Shown in pieces: positions 22,760 through 34,652 of a stretch of 64,000 nt of DNA. The notes below the pieces were generated by a model, which saw only the letters and a program-made list of their open reading frames with translations, made no database searches and was not told the DNA's origin. Origin of the DNA: Ectobius pallidus. Lineage: Eukaryota > Arthropoda > Insecta > Blattodea > Ectobiidae. The position numbers were made by a program, and so were the translations under genes. The first letter of the stretch is position 1. Each line of letters opens with the position of its first letter. The stretch is from assembly GCA_964059195.1 (NCBI GenBank), contig CAXKWD010000002.1, forward strand, positions 169,824,559 through 169,888,558, in the 5' to 3' direction.

Positions 22760-24880
22760 TTTGTGGTAACACCACATTATGTTCCTCACCAGTAATCACT
22801 ATGGACAAACAGTTGTTCAGATCAAACTGTGAGACCACCTGCATTATTTAAAACCATATATAAAATAAATGTAAAAGAAATATACATCTTTACTGTTTCC
22901 TATCTTTTATTTAATTTAATTTTAAATGAAGTTCATTATTGTTCTTTAGTCAGTCAGTTTAATACAAAGTATGCTACCATTTATGATGTGGTTACTGTAT
23001 TTTTCCACATTTTTAAAAAGGCAAAATGGTTATTTATTTTTAAATACATTCTATATAAAATAATTATTGGTGTATTACAATAACGGCATTGCAATAATTA
23101 CTTCCTTCAGGTCCTGAATAGCAACATTTTATTCAATGTGAGACAGACCTTTACTTGCTGCAAAATCTGCATCCATTCATTCACTCATACAGATACATAT
23201 GGGGACGAGAAAAGCACATAAAAACCCTTTAGTAGGGTAGGGTTAAAGGGTTAGGTTACTAACAGAGAAGCTAGTAGTCATGTGGCAGTCTGTATAGACA
23301 TACTTAGGTCAAGAGGGGTGAGGGGAGAGGAAATATTACACTTATGCCACATCAACAGCAAACACAAACTAAGAGAAGAGCTAAAAAAAGTACTGAAATT
23401 ATTTTTAAACAGAAATATAATATACTGTGCTGTGTAACACACTGATGTGGAGTCAACATTTAAAGTTGTGATTGGTGTTAATCTGTGAATTTTGGGACAC
23501 ACCAAAACTCTAGAAGCTGTTGCTCCTAGATTAAAAAACAATAATAGGTATATAAACAATTAAATTTAAAAAAAAAGTGGAGGATGTAAAACAATGCTAT
23601 TTACAGAATGGCAAAAGGTTTTAGCATAGTCAGTGACAAACACCCTCGAGTTATGGTTGTCTTAATGCCATGCCCAGGGCTAATTAAACTTTTTCACATT
23701 GGTTATGTAGGCCTACTTATAGTAACTGTCGGTTATTCTAAACAATTTACTAGAGTTTTCTACAGCACCACATATTTATTACTGTTGGGGAATGTAATAA
23801 AATTATAGCTTCTCTTTGACTTCTTTCCAAGCTTAAGGACATTAACAAGTTTTTACCTCTGTATCAATTACACTGTATAATAGCATTAGTGCTCTATTGA
23901 AGTATTTATGCCTATACATTAACAGTGAAAATCTCTTCTACTAGACATTTATACTCACCATTTTAGATCAATGAATTGAATGAAATTTAGAGATGATGTA
24001 CTGAAAATTGTAATTTTCTTGAATATTAGGCCTACTTTCCTTAATCTGGAAATAAGGCTAATTTTCAATGTCCATAATGTTTCAGTTTAATTTTAAGTTT
24101 CTCATTTAACTGTTCAACTTATTACAGTTGCTCCATATTATTATACAGCCAGATAAAAGTAGAGTACCCTATTAAATCAGTGAATATGGGCATGGCATCA
24201 CAGATGTAAATAACTTATAAAAGGATATATTCTTAGTACATAATTTTCTTTTCTGAAAGTGGATTGAAGTAGATCTATTGCTTATATATACATTTCTTAA
24301 ATAGGCTACGGTATCTAATGTTAAGGCAAATCAGCAATAGCACACTGACTCACTAAAAACAGTAGCTTTTGTAGCAATATAATCTTATCCTAAAGTAGTT
24401 CATATCTTTAAAAAGCCTCAGTTTCTTTGTAAGAAATCAGATACCACTTGTAAGATACAAGGGTAGGCTAACTATTTAAATTTTATATTTACCTTTTTCT
24501 TCATGAAACAATGCTTATAGTTATTAGTTTATTACCAATTTTTCTTTTACTATAAATTTTCTCCTTGCCTATAAAGATGTTGCCTACTGGTACATCAAAA
24601 TTTTTGATAGGGAGAATTGATTATGAAGTTCGGGTATTTAAAAGAATGTTGCAATGTAAGGTTAGTAAGAACACATTAGGGCAGACAGACAAACTGCAGA
24701 ACACACGAGCAAAATTAAATAGAAGTAGACAATATTTTATTAAATTTTAAACTCGAATTTATAGCATTAATTCCTGTTAACATAAATTCCAGTAAATTTA
24801 TTAAAGATTTAAAAATTATATAGAGACTTGATTTAAACTACACTTTTGGTATGGTTTACCTGTATTAGTTGCCTTTGCTA
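22760..24880. other. AT-rich non-coding stretch
   Basis: No gene, splice pair or terminal repeats that I can support. Scattered short open frames have no family resemblance. Confidence 0.5.
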
Positions 24881-24894
24881 CCATTTTCAACAGC

Positions 24895-25105
24895 TTCAAA
24901 ACTGCTGTGGCACCCTCTTGTGGATGTTGAAGCTCCTTGGTGGCCATAGACACATACCACATGTCCCTGGCCACAAGGAGCTTTCGGTCTGGGAGGGGGA
25001 ATTTTTAATCATAAGAAGAGGAACCTAGTCATGAACTTTGACATCCTGACCAATGATGATCTCATCTCAAAATTCATCCAATGTCCACAGGAGGGTGCTA
25101 TGGCA
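24895..25105. repeat. inverted repeat with a strong inner hairpin
   Basis: Inner arms AAGCTCCTTG-GTGGCCA (24930-24947) and TGGCCAC-AAGGAGCTT (24969-24985) pair almost perfectly across a loop of about 22 bases. Outer arms CTGTGGCACCCTCTTGTGG (24902-24920) and CCACAGGAGGGTGCTATGG (25084-25102) also pair but with mismatches. Probably a small palindromic MITE; no target duplication established. Confidence 0.55.
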
Positions 25106-25212
25106 GTTGAAATACAGCTGTTAGAAAATGATAGAGATGGCACCAGAATTAGTACAGGCAAACTATATCAAACGTTAAGTTTAATGGTTTTCAACTCCCT
25201 ATATAATTATTA

Positions 25213-25800
25213 TGAGGTTCATCCAGAAAATAAGTTCCGTTAACCAATAAAGAAAACAAAAGCATTAATAAGTAAGAAATATTTATTGCAATATTTACAG
25301 AGATTCACTAGCTACTTCGCTACATAGTCTCCACCGTTATTGAGGCATTTATCGTAGTTGTGTACCAACAACTATATGCCCGTGTCAATGGACGACTCAG
25401 CTGACAATGTCTGGAGCCATGAAATCAGTTTCATTGTGGAAACATTTTCCTGCCAAAAATGCTTCATGAGACGGAAGGGATGGAAGTCACTTGGTGTGAG
25501 GTCAGGGCCATAGGGTGAATGGTCGAATATCTCCCATCCAAACTGAAGTAACTGATTTCGTGAGGCATGGGCTTTATGGGGCTGTGCATTGTCATGCAAA
25601 AGCATAATGCAGTTGGCGGGAGACAATATCAGTGCAGCAATTTTCTCGTAGCACTGTTCAACAACAACTAGCATCAAAGACTGAAACTGTGTTGTAGCAT
25701 TCTTACATACCCCCTCTCTATTGCTACACAAGCGCATGCGTGTCTGACTAATCATGCCATCTCTGGACATGATCGGAATTCACTTTCTGGATGAACCTCG
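25213..25800 (-). mobile_element. internally deleted mariner element
   Basis: TA at 25211-25212 and 25801-25802 flank inverted ends starting TGAGGTTCATCCAGAAA (left) and CGAGGTTCATCCAGAAA (right, reverse complement). The element is 588 bp instead of about 1.3 kb. Minus-strand frame 25770-25372 joins a few N-terminal codons to the C-terminal half of the transposase: LLHDNAQPHKAHASRN holds the second catalytic Asp and HSPYGPDLTPSDFHPF the third (DD34D type). The first Asp is lost with the deletion. Non-autonomous, but the ends look usable. Confidence 0.88.
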
Positions 25801-25802
25801 TA

Positions 25803-26462
25803 TGTTATATAACTTCACTGTGTTAACTTCCAATACAATTTAATATTATTAGAGATTGTTTAAGCATTGTTAGTGCTATGGATTTTTAAAGTAGATGTTG
25901 GATTTTTAAAGGAATAACATATATTCTAAGAATGTATCCTTATGATGTATCCTTGGGAATGCAAAGTATAAGGAAGTGCAAAAGCAATTGAATATATTAA
26001 TGACCATTCTCTAGATAATACTACCATTGCTAGTTAATTGATATGGATTTTCTTTGTATTCATAACTCAAAATCCTGTTACTTTCCTACAGATAACAGCT
26101 GAGCAGGTAGACCATTCAACCTTATTAAAAAGTCATAGATCAGATTATAAAATAAATTGTAACTATTTCATAACTTTCTAATGGGTTCACAGATACATGG
26201 AAAATAAATTTAAGAGAGCTTTGTGGAAAAATAAAATGTTCTGAAAGCAAAGTTCCAATTGGATAAATGTTCTGAGAAAATAGATGTACATTTTTGTATT
26301 TTCCTTGAACTAAAATTGTCATCTTAAAACCTATTCAAGCTATTACCTACCACATTTTTTTATTTATTTAGTCTTTACAAGAACATTACATTTCCAAGGA
26401 TATTAATTTAAGAAATATTTGTAATGAATAAGAATTGTATGATAGAACATTAAGGGTCTTAC
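25803..26462 (-). other. Rbp intron, 3' continuation
   Basis: Starts, reading minus, with the donor GTAAG at 26462-26458. If the intron is retained, the frame runs 25 codons further to a stop near 26386. No downstream exon is recognised in the rest of the window. Confidence 0.55.
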
Positions 26463-26742
26463 CTTTCCGTCTGTCGCGGGGGTCCATTCGCACTCCATCT
26501 CTTGGTGGTGGTGGAGGACCCCTGGCTCCAGGCCCATGACCCCCACCTCTACCTCGATCTTGTGGAGGTGGCCGACCCTGTCTAGGTCCTCCACCACCAT
26601 TACTATAATCTGGTGGAGCTTCTGTGAGGAAGTTGGAAGGTACCAATCCCCGAACCCCATCTAGTTCTCCCATGTAGAAACCGTCATCATCCATTTCACC
26701 ATACACATAGATGATGTTGCCCGTTTGGAATGATAACTCCAC
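26463..26742 (-). CDS. Rbp: RIM-binding protein exon: end of SH3-III and basic tail
   Basis: The exon begins after a CTGCAG acceptor in phase 0 and ends one base into a codon before GTAAG. It encodes [39 protein letters not shown] and then an Arg/Gly/Pro tail ([43 protein letters not shown]). The first 45 residues finish the third SH3 domain, with the conserved GFYMGEL and [11 protein letters not shown]-binding proteins use their two C-terminal SH3 domains to hold RIM and voltage-gated calcium channels at presynaptic release sites. The first half of this domain is on the exon at 29639-29866 and the join is exact. Base composition is clearly richer in GC than the flanking intron. The true C-terminus is not in this exon unless the intron is retained. 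Confidence 0.93.
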
Positions 26743-27982
26743 CTGCAGTAAGATCCAGACAACTCAAGATATTCACAACACAGTCAAATGTCAACCTTTT
26801 GTAGCATTCTTCTCAACGATGACCGCTTTGTCACTAATAATTGGCAGTGCTATTTCTTATTGTAAAACATAGCCCAATGAATTAAAAATGCAGGACATTG
26901 GAAGTAGAAGAGCAGATTGCAAAAATATACCGTCCATAACAAGTTTAATGTTTTTTCTTCTATTGGCTATCATGTTTTCAAACTGTCTCTACCAAGCATG
27001 CATTATTGAAAGTAGTGCTTTAGGAAGACAACACATAATATTCAATATTAGAAAGGAGAATTTAGAAAGAAGCTCAGTGGCTGCTTGTGGCTGAGAAGTT
27101 AGGTGAAGAGCTAGTAGGAAAGAAAAAATATATATACACATGCTTATAGAATTTAAAAACATACACTTCCAGTGGTCTATAAAGAATAAAAAGTAGTCAA
27201 GAAGTAAACTTAAGCAATTTTTATACTGGGTAGACTATCTTTGTATAGTAAAATTAAGATTAAGTGACATGTAGTTAATTTTTGTGCCATTATGCCTGAA
27301 TGCAAGTGAATAAGAGCTATGGATAACTTACGAAAACCTCAATACATAAAATGTATGAAAGACTATTTAGGTGTATATGGGTTAGTGTTATATTTGTTAA
27401 AAAGAATTCATAATGCCAGAACTTACATAATATAACCAATTTTCCTTAATTACTTTGAATTTCCACTCAAGAGCTTATGGCAGAGAGACCATGCCGCCAC
27501 TACTTGCCGTTGATTGCTTGAGAGTCATGGGTGGTAAACATGAATGAGCTGTGATGTCTCGCTCGAAGTAGCAAGACTAATGTGATGTCCTGTATATCAC
27601 TGCTACACCTTTCTACTAAGAAAATAAAGCGGGTGATGTCACAGTTGTCATGGCAACCAACCAGTTAAGCTCCATGTGGGAGGCCAAACTCTGAAGACTT
27701 TGTGGAAGGGGGCTATTCTATACCTAGTCAGCCTTGTCGCCAACTTCTGTCTCGGGAGCACAAGATCAGTGCTATTTTTTGTGAAACGTCAGAGATATTC
27801 AACGATGTTCATTACTATCAGAACATAAACAAATTCTGTGCATGAGTAGTCAGTCTCACGTTCACGCATCAGGAAAGTCACAAGAGATTAGTGTCCAGTA
27901 CAAATAGGGAAAAATGTGTCTAGTAAAAACCAACATATGTGATAAGGCAAATAAACTTTAAAATAAGTCTAGTAAGGTAAAA

Positions 27983-28011
27983 ATATTGGTGAAGTGCCAC
28001 TTCACCAATAT
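27983..28011. repeat. perfect short palindrome
   Basis: ATATTGGTGAAGTG and its exact reverse complement are separated by one base. It could form a tight hairpin or cruciform. No surrounding terminal repeats or duplication. Confidence 0.9.
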
Positions 28012-28514
28012 AGTTGGGAGTAGTTGACAAACAATAAAGAAATTCATTTCATTGTATTGGATAAAAATATGTCTTAGTTTGAGCATACTATAATACGCTT
28101 ATTACATGTGATGTAATAGTATCATAATGACACTCATTTAGAAACTGATTTTCATTTCGACATCGGTGTGGTATCGAATATTATCAAACACAAAATGATA
28201 TTGAGACCTTGAGAGTAGGAGCTGAAACTATGTAATAAATAGCCTTATTTAAAATAAAATCAATTCTGTCTGTGTTAATTTTTAATATCATACTAAAATG
28301 AATTCATTTAGTGTTGTCAAAATCCGTTGGTTTCAAGAAATCAACTACAAGGAAGCTCCGATTTGACCAATGACATGATCTGCCATCTCTTGTAGAAAAA
28401 ACAAACTACTACAATCAGCTGACGTGAAGAGCATGATGGGCTAGTTTCCGTTTGTTTAAGTGAATCTAAAATCTCAAAATTTAAAAATTTAGACTAATTA
28501 TGGCTGAACAAAAA

Positions 28515-28650
28515 CAGTTATATGCAACTTGCCTATAATGGTAAGTAAGATAATCATGTGAAAATTATGAAACTCGCATTGCTCCTTTCATAAACATACT
28601 CATATCTTAATAACTGCCATTATAGGCTGGTTGCATAATGTACTTTTTTA
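28515..28650. mobile_element. small foldback element
   Basis: ATGCAACTTGCCTATAATGG with AAGATA on the left (28522-28552) mirrors TATCTTAATAACTGCCATTA with GGCTGGTTGCAT on the right (28605-28637). The arms are about 33 bp with a few mismatches around a 50-bp spacer; MITE-like. Confidence 0.6.
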
Positions 28651-29638
28651 TGAACTGGAAATTAAATAGGCCTACACGGAAGTAAAACAATGTATTCTCA
28701 AAAACATAACAAAATCAAACAGCTCTTTGAAGCACAAAAGTGAAGTAAGAGGACCTGAGATGTTCTTGTTGAAGCTTTTCACTATTTTAAACAAATTTGA
28801 ATTTAAATTTTATAAGAAAAGAGCATTGTATGAAAGTTGGTAAGATGTTTTTACTTTTACCACTTCTGTTAAACATTACAAAAAAAAAAAAAAACTTAAT
28901 ATTTTGCTACGTAAGTCCTTTCACTGTCTTTAAAGCTCCAGAACAATGAGGAAAAATGGGAAAAACTAGCATTCAGAATGATCTGATTCAACCACTGAAC
29001 AGAAAATCTCTCTGTACTACAGGGGTAAGATTTGAAGCATTGGAATACGAGGAACTAAACTCTATCCCTGGGTTAATTTTGACATAAATTTACTTTTCTC
29101 AACTTGAGCCTTTATTTTTGCCTAGGCCTTTCAATTTGATTGTACCACATTCAGGGCATCTGTAATTTATAAAAGTTTTTAAACATAAATTTATGCTTTT
29201 ACTATTTCTTGAACATTCAAATTAAGCAGCTTTGCAGTTCATTATATTGCATAAACACTTGTCAGTGTAGAGACTGATAATAATTAAAACTTGAAAATTA
29301 AGTATCAAAAAGGCACAGAAAACTAAAGTTCATAGAAACCTAAATCCACCAACAGACTGGAAAGTAGGCCCACTACTGGTAGAAGTAATCCAGAATTACT
29401 GTGTATATATATATAAACATATTGGATGTATTTTTTGCTTTTAAAATGTATGTACAGCATGCAAGTTCAGTAAATATAGTGTAACATTCATTATTTGAGT
29501 ATGTGTTACATCCAATTTTTATCTTGTTATCTTCTACTGTTGTTCAACATGGGGTACTTTGTGATCTTAGCTCAAAACTTCAATCATTAGAGTTACAATA
29601 CATTCAATGAAATAAACAAACAGTGCTTAGATGCTTAC

Positions 29639-29866
29639 CTCGGCATCTACATTTGGAGAAAGTTCCTGGGGGTCGTAATCGTAGAGAGCAATCATTTTTT
29701 TGACTGGCATATTGGCATAGATATCACCCCATCGATCCCGAGGACCTCCACGACCACCTTCCTTTGGTGTATCCTGAACCTCCACCACCATATTATGAGG
29801 GACATAGCCTCTCCGCCCTCGACATTCTCCCCAGTAGAAACCATCAGCATCTTTTTCACCATATAT
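29639..29866 (-). CDS. Rbp: RIM-binding protein exon: end of SH3-II, start of SH3-III
   Basis: A 76-codon exon in phase 0 at both ends, between acceptor TTTAG and donor GTAAG. It reads IYGEKDADGFYWGECRGRRG and YVPHNMVVEVQ, the second half of the second SH3 domain, then a short linker PKEGGRGGPRDRWGDIYANM, then KMIALYDYDPQELSPNVDAE, which opens the third SH3 domain with the ALYDY motif. The known RIM-binding protein layout is three SH3 domains, one after the coiled N-terminal half and two at the C-terminus; this exon sits between the last two. The linker is shorter than in vertebrate RIMBP2, from recall. Confidence 0.94.
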
Positions 29867-30640
29867 CTAAACAAGAATGTTTTTGTTAATTTTTAATTTG
29901 TATAAATACATCACTTCTGAATTAATGGTTAATGAATAGGGGCCACATTTTTTGTAACAACAATAAGCATGAAATTTTACAAAACAGCTTTTCCTAGCTA
30001 TATCTAGCTTTACAGTTGCTTGAAGCATCACTATTAAGTAAATTATATCCACAAAATATTGCAAAATTTGTTGGATTTCATGAAATGTGTAACTAAGCAA
30101 AATACGCCCCTCTAGAACAAATATTGAGAAATGTGTACAAAAATATGATTTACAATCATAATTGCGTTAGTGTTGCAATTTCTATTTCTTTTCTCTTAGT
30201 AGAGGTAAAACAAGTTCGTAATATCTCTGGAATCTGTTATGGGTAGGTTGGGTGCGAGTCTGGAGTCTAGCCCACAGCTAAACCCCTGCTCCTTCCCCCA
30301 AACATCTTGCCCCTGAACAGATGTAAACGCACAACTGTTAGGCACCTATTTCAAATAACAATGGTCACCCTCTACAGTACTTGTTATTTCTCATACCATA
30401 TTTAATTCATTGTCGTAACTGAAGTAAAATGTTCATTGATTTTACTTGCTGTTCTTCAAACAGTTTTCACCCTCTTCATACCATAAGCATATCTATTCAT
30501 ATTTCTGAAGTGCCAACAGCCTGCCACTGTTCACTAGTGTCAAGGGGTTTTCAGCCAAAAGTATGTATTACAAAAAAAAAACATATAAGTAACAATACTT
30601 AATAGATAATTACATTCAAGTTTCTATTAAAGAATGTCCA

Positions 30641-31071
30641 GGTAGTGCAATATTTCTTTTTAATATTATTAGATACAATAACTTAACATCAGCTTAAAAA
30701 ATAGCATAAAACAATTTTTTGTAAGAGATAGTGCAATGCTTCTTTTTAATATTATTAGATACAATAACTTAATATCAGCTTAAAAAATAGCATAAAACAA
30801 TTTTTTGTATTAAAAAGTATTTTAGTACTTTCAATTTAAACATCTGGTATTTAAAATGCACATGAATTACGAATGAAATACATAAAATGATGAATGCCTT
30901 TTCTAAAACAAATAACATGCATTATTATTCTACATGTTAAATTTATTAAAAGGATAGCATATACAACAATGCAGCCTGGTATTTAAAATTCACATGAATT
31001 AAAAATAACATGCATTATTATTCTAGATGTTAAATTTATTAAAAGTACAGCATGTACAACAATACAGCCTG
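30641..31071. repeat. two adjacent tandem duplications
   Basis: First pair: 30643-30720 and 30729-30808 (AGTGCAATATTTC / AGTGCAATGCTTC, through ATAAAACAATTTTTTGTA), about 94 percent alike by eye. Second pair: 30844-30974 and 30977-31071, both with CTGGTATTTAAAATKCACAT and ending CAACAATRCAGCCTG, where the right copy lacks an inner 40 bp. Confidence 0.85.
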
Positions 31072-31085
31072 TATGGGTAGCACAT

Positions 31086-31334
31086 ACTTCTTCATTCGGG
31101 GTTTGTGAAGCTTTTATGGTTTGGGTTTATACATGTCTTGTATTGCAAAATTTCAGTTTTCTTTGTGTTCGATGTTGGAGGTTTATCAATTTCAACATTA
31201 TAAGATCCATTTTCTACAATGAAAACTACTTAGGGAGTAAATTACTACTTAGGGAGTAAATTAAGCAGAACCTTTTCTTTTATCCATTGCTGGTAATTTG
31301 TACTATTCACATTACTGTGGTAATCATCAGTCAT
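31086..31334 (-). pseudogene. DDE transposase relic, C-terminal part
   Basis: Minus-strand frame reads MTDDYHSNVNSTNYQQWIKE and KVLLNLLPK, then after a 19-base tandem duplication (CTACTTAGGGAGTAAATTA, 31228-31263) VVFIVENGSYNVEIDKPPTS and NTKKTEILQY. In the Tc1-like DDE proteins common in insects the segment DYH...NY..W and D-NA-YH follow the HAGGE-type block; here the catalytic Asp of DNA-YH has become Glu (ENGSYN). It is the continuation of the relic at 36004-36356, with the reading frame preserved across the insertion. Confidence 0.75.
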
Positions 31335-32446
31335 AGGCCGGTATTCATAGTCACAATAAGTCGTATTTATATCCAAGTCGAACTTTAATCTCCTCTTAAG
31401 TTGAGTTTCTGGCACAAACAATCGTACATATGGCATAGTTACTTTATAAAGTGAGACTTAGAAAAGTTGAGCTTATTGCTATTCATAGTCACTAAAGTAC
31501 GACTTATTTGTCGAAATAAAGACAAAATCATACCAGTATTTATTCTGAACAATGTGAAAGCTATTACATATTCGTATACACAGAATATTCTCAAGAAACT
31601 ATTGATCAGCTTACTTACACGCTGCATAATAGGTATGGATGAATATAATTCTTTGTTTACAATACACACCACCATCTGTATTTGTATATAAAGATAGCAA
31701 AATACGCACCTAGATGGCTTTGCATTACACGAAAACTGAGAAAATCTGAAGTACGATTCACTGATTCAATTGTTGTTGGCAGTGAATGCACGATTTTTCA
31801 TATTATCGAGTTTGACTTTAATATGTAGAACAAGTAGAGCTTTATAAAGTTAGACTTAACAAAGTACAACTTTAAAGAAGATTATGAATATGAAAAGGGC
31901 AATTCTCTGAGTGACGCACGGGGCATTTGCAGGATTCAAATGACCTTAATTTTATTAGGATATAAGGTAACTGCTGCCAGTCAGCTTTGATACCTTACTG
32001 ATCAGTTGCTGTGTAATGTGTACCAGAAAGAAAAATCTAGCTTTATAATAACATACAGAAAAAAAATTAAAACTCTCTGTGATGCACGGGACTCAGAAAA
32101 ACTACTCTCAGTCACATTGCTTGCTTTGATCCACATATTCTGTGAATTGAAGAGGGTCAGGGAAATTATTTTCATGGCTTTACTTCTTATAGTAAATGTT
32201 CTTCTTATTTCTGTAATTGGTTATGTTCAATTCATTATGTTGAATTTTTAATTAATCTTTTTGTTTTGTAATGCACGGGACACTTTTTTCCTTCAAGTTC
32301 CCAGCCCATATTTTAATGACAAAACATATTCCCTGCATTATTGTTTGTCTGGTTTAGTGGATACGGTTATTTCTACAAACGTTTTCTGCAATAAGGTAAC
32401 ATTTAAACTTGAGTAAGAACTCTCCTAATATTCATTAATACATGTG

Positions 32447-34286
32447 AAGGGTACAGGGGAAGAAGGCGGAATGTCAAGAAAAATCGGAAATTTAGTTATC
32501 AAGCCCATCTGATAGCTGACTGAGCACTCTTTTAGTGTTGCTTATGAAACCGGTGAAAAAAGTGCACGATAAGGAGAAAATAGCAGTTTAAATTTCACCA
32601 TACAGGGGATGAAGGCGGAATGTCCATGCGTCAGAGCGAAATAAGGCGGCGAGTCAGGAGACAATGGCACTCACTGTCCTCTAACGCACCTTTGCGGGCT
32701 TTGAAATGTTGTTTCTTTAATGCAAAAAGGACATACTCATCAATAGTCGCGTGCTGAAGTATATTTACAAAACGTTGCCAAATGTCAGTCGGAAACGAGA
32801 GCAAAGAAACGCTGAAATGTCATATTATATTACTATTGTTATTAGATTAATTTGGCAACAGAGTCTGCCATCTGCTTGGGTTTAAAAGTGCTAACTACTA
32901 TTTACCCGCAATAAACAATAATATAATCCGACCAGACCGCAAATGAAATTGCCGACAGGAAAATGACGTGACAGTTTGGCGTGTTAATTTCTAGGTGGTG
33001 TAATGTTACGTTTATCCAGATTCCATTATTAGTGAGTGTTGTCTGACAATAGTAAAACAAACTAGAATTAAACTATTTTAATGTGTTTAAAAAATTAACG
33101 CAGGGTTTATAATACCTGTCCACCGCCGTGGGTGAGTTGGTAGCGTGACTGCCAGCCATTTGGGCTGCCTGGGTTCGATTCCCGGCCGGGTCGGGGTTTT
33201 TTCAGTAGAGAAAAATATCTTTCCCGGGTTCAGGACTGGTTGTGTGTGTATCTCCTTAGGTTTAAGTAGGTAGGGGACTGGCGCACCCCGGTAACATATC
33301 CGCTGTGAATATTCCCTTACGGGATCACCAGGGGTCGCTCGCGAACCTGAGGAATAACTTTTTTTTATAAAATCTAAAAATCGGACCCTAGTAATGATAT
33401 TAAAAATTAATCATTGCCTTCGATTTTATGCGCCTAAGTCATTTTACTAATGACACAACCCATGTTTGTTTACGTGTAGAAAATTTTTTTTTTTCGACCT
33501 TTTACTTCACAAAAAATCAGTAATTCCTAAAATTTTAAGGAAATATCTTTTCTACTCCTTTAATTTTTATAAACCTAATTATTACCTGCTATGCGTTTAT
33601 TTTGTTTTAGATTTTATCCCACTTTCAAAGGAGAAGTACGCAGATGTCAACCATTTGAAGAAATTTTGTTCCACACTGATCAGATGTTCTATCAGTCAAT
33701 TCCTCACAAGGAATAATTAATGTACGGCAATTAATGTCTCATAATGTAATTAATGTTTAATTGCAATTTTTAATAACTTAAAAGTTATGTAAAAATGTAG
33801 GCGATGACCACATAAAACATAACTATACCTTTTCACCTACCTTAAAATGTTTGTGCATTTCATTGCATTTAACGATTTTTTTACACGTTTGAGTTAATTT
33901 CAGAACTTGATATTCACACCACGTGTACAAATCACATTATTGTTACTACAGAATTAAAATGTATTCATAATTGATTTCATACATAAGCGTTTAGAGTACT
34001 CAAACTTTAAAAATCGTACCTTGCAAAGCTTTGATTTATTGACATTCCGCCTTCTTCCCCTGTACCGTTGGACATTTTTTCGCATTTTACGATTTTTTTA
34101 CATGATTGAGTTAATTTCAGAACTTGATATTCACACCACGTGTACAAAACACATTATTCTTACTGTAGAACGAAAATGTATTCATAAGTGATTTCATACA
34201 TCTGCGTTTAGAGTACTCAAACTTTAAAAATCGTTTCCTGCAAAACTTTGATTTACTGACATTCCGCCTTCTTCCCCTGTACCCTT
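32447..34286. mobile_element. 1.84-kb DNA element with 6-bp duplication and doubled ends
   Basis: Left end AAGGGTACAGGGGAAGAAGG and the right end are inverted repeats of about 33 bp, flanked by CATGTG at 32441-32446 and 34287-34292. Each end is present twice: a second ACAGGGGATGAAGGCGGAAT lies at 32605, and a second right terminus at 34040-34066. The right side is a tandem copy of about 195-215 bp (33872-34066 and 34089-34282). No transposase. The superfamily is not clear to me from a 6-bp duplication and these ends. Confidence 0.8.
33123..33366 (+). mobile_element. tRNA-derived SINE (family B, copy 1)
   Basis: Head with GTGGGTGAGTTGGTAGCGTG (A box) and GGGTTCGATTCCCGG (B box), then a body with AGTAGGTAGGGGACTGGCGC and GGGATCACCAGGGGTCGC, ending in T8. 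A second copy at 62774-63014 aligns along its full length. RNA polymerase III transcripts of such units are moved by LINE machinery. The poly-T end is unusual: most SINEs end in A or short repeats. Confidence 0.85.
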
Positions 34287-34351
34287 CATGTGTTAACTTT
34301 GTCTAAAAATAGCTAACAGTAACTGGTAAATTACCATGCAATGTGCCATTT

Positions 34352-34395
34352 CATGGCATTTATTTGTATATAAATGTGACAGTCCCATGCCAGTT
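34352..34395 (+). mobile_element. fragment of SINE family A
   Basis: ATGGCATTTATTTGTATATA and AATGTGACAGTCCCATGCC match the middle of the SINE at 62631-63110. Cut by the mariner fragment that follows. Confidence 0.65.
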
Positions 34396-34652
34396 CAATT
34401 TCTCAAAAAATTTCTCTCTTCAGTTTCAAAATATTCTGTTCATAGAAGTCCGTTAGGTTGGAGTATAGCCACCTGCAGATTGTTTTTACTTCTGCACCTG
34501 ACGCAAAGAGTTTGCTGGCCAGGAATTTCTTCATGGGACCAAACAAATGAAAGTCCAACGGTGCCAGGTCTGGACTGTATGGAGGATGCTGGAGCACCTC
34601 CCAAACAAATTTGTTGATTTTCTCATAAACAGCTGCAGCAACATGTTGCACC
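34396..34652 (-). pseudogene. mariner transposase C-terminal fragment (minus arm)
   Basis: Minus frame reads VWEVLQHPPYSPDLAPLDFH, LFGPMKKFLASKLF, VKTICRWLYSNLTDFYEQNI: the end of a mariner transposase with the last catalytic Asp (PLDFH). It starts within 10 bases of an inverted partner on the plus strand. Confidence 0.8.

Larger units (their letters stand above)
26743..29638 (-). other. Rbp intron (2.9 kb)
   Basis: Bounded by GTAAG at 29638 and CTGCAG at 26743. It holds a perfect 14-bp palindrome (27983-28011), a foldback (28515-28650) and an A14 run (28880), but no coding sequence I can support. Confidence 0.85.

Noticed and set aside
25372..25770. host SETMAR-like gene
   Set aside because: Mariner ends and TA duplication on both sides show a plain transposon; no SET domain.
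26403..26660. second minus-strand frame overlapping the Rbp exon
   Set aside because: Wrong frame; loses the SH3 motif and has no matching neighbour exon.
31467..32251. hydrophobic open frames, possible membrane proteins
   Set aside because: AT-rich DNA gives Ile/Leu/Phe-rich frames by chance; no conserved motif and located in the inserted element.
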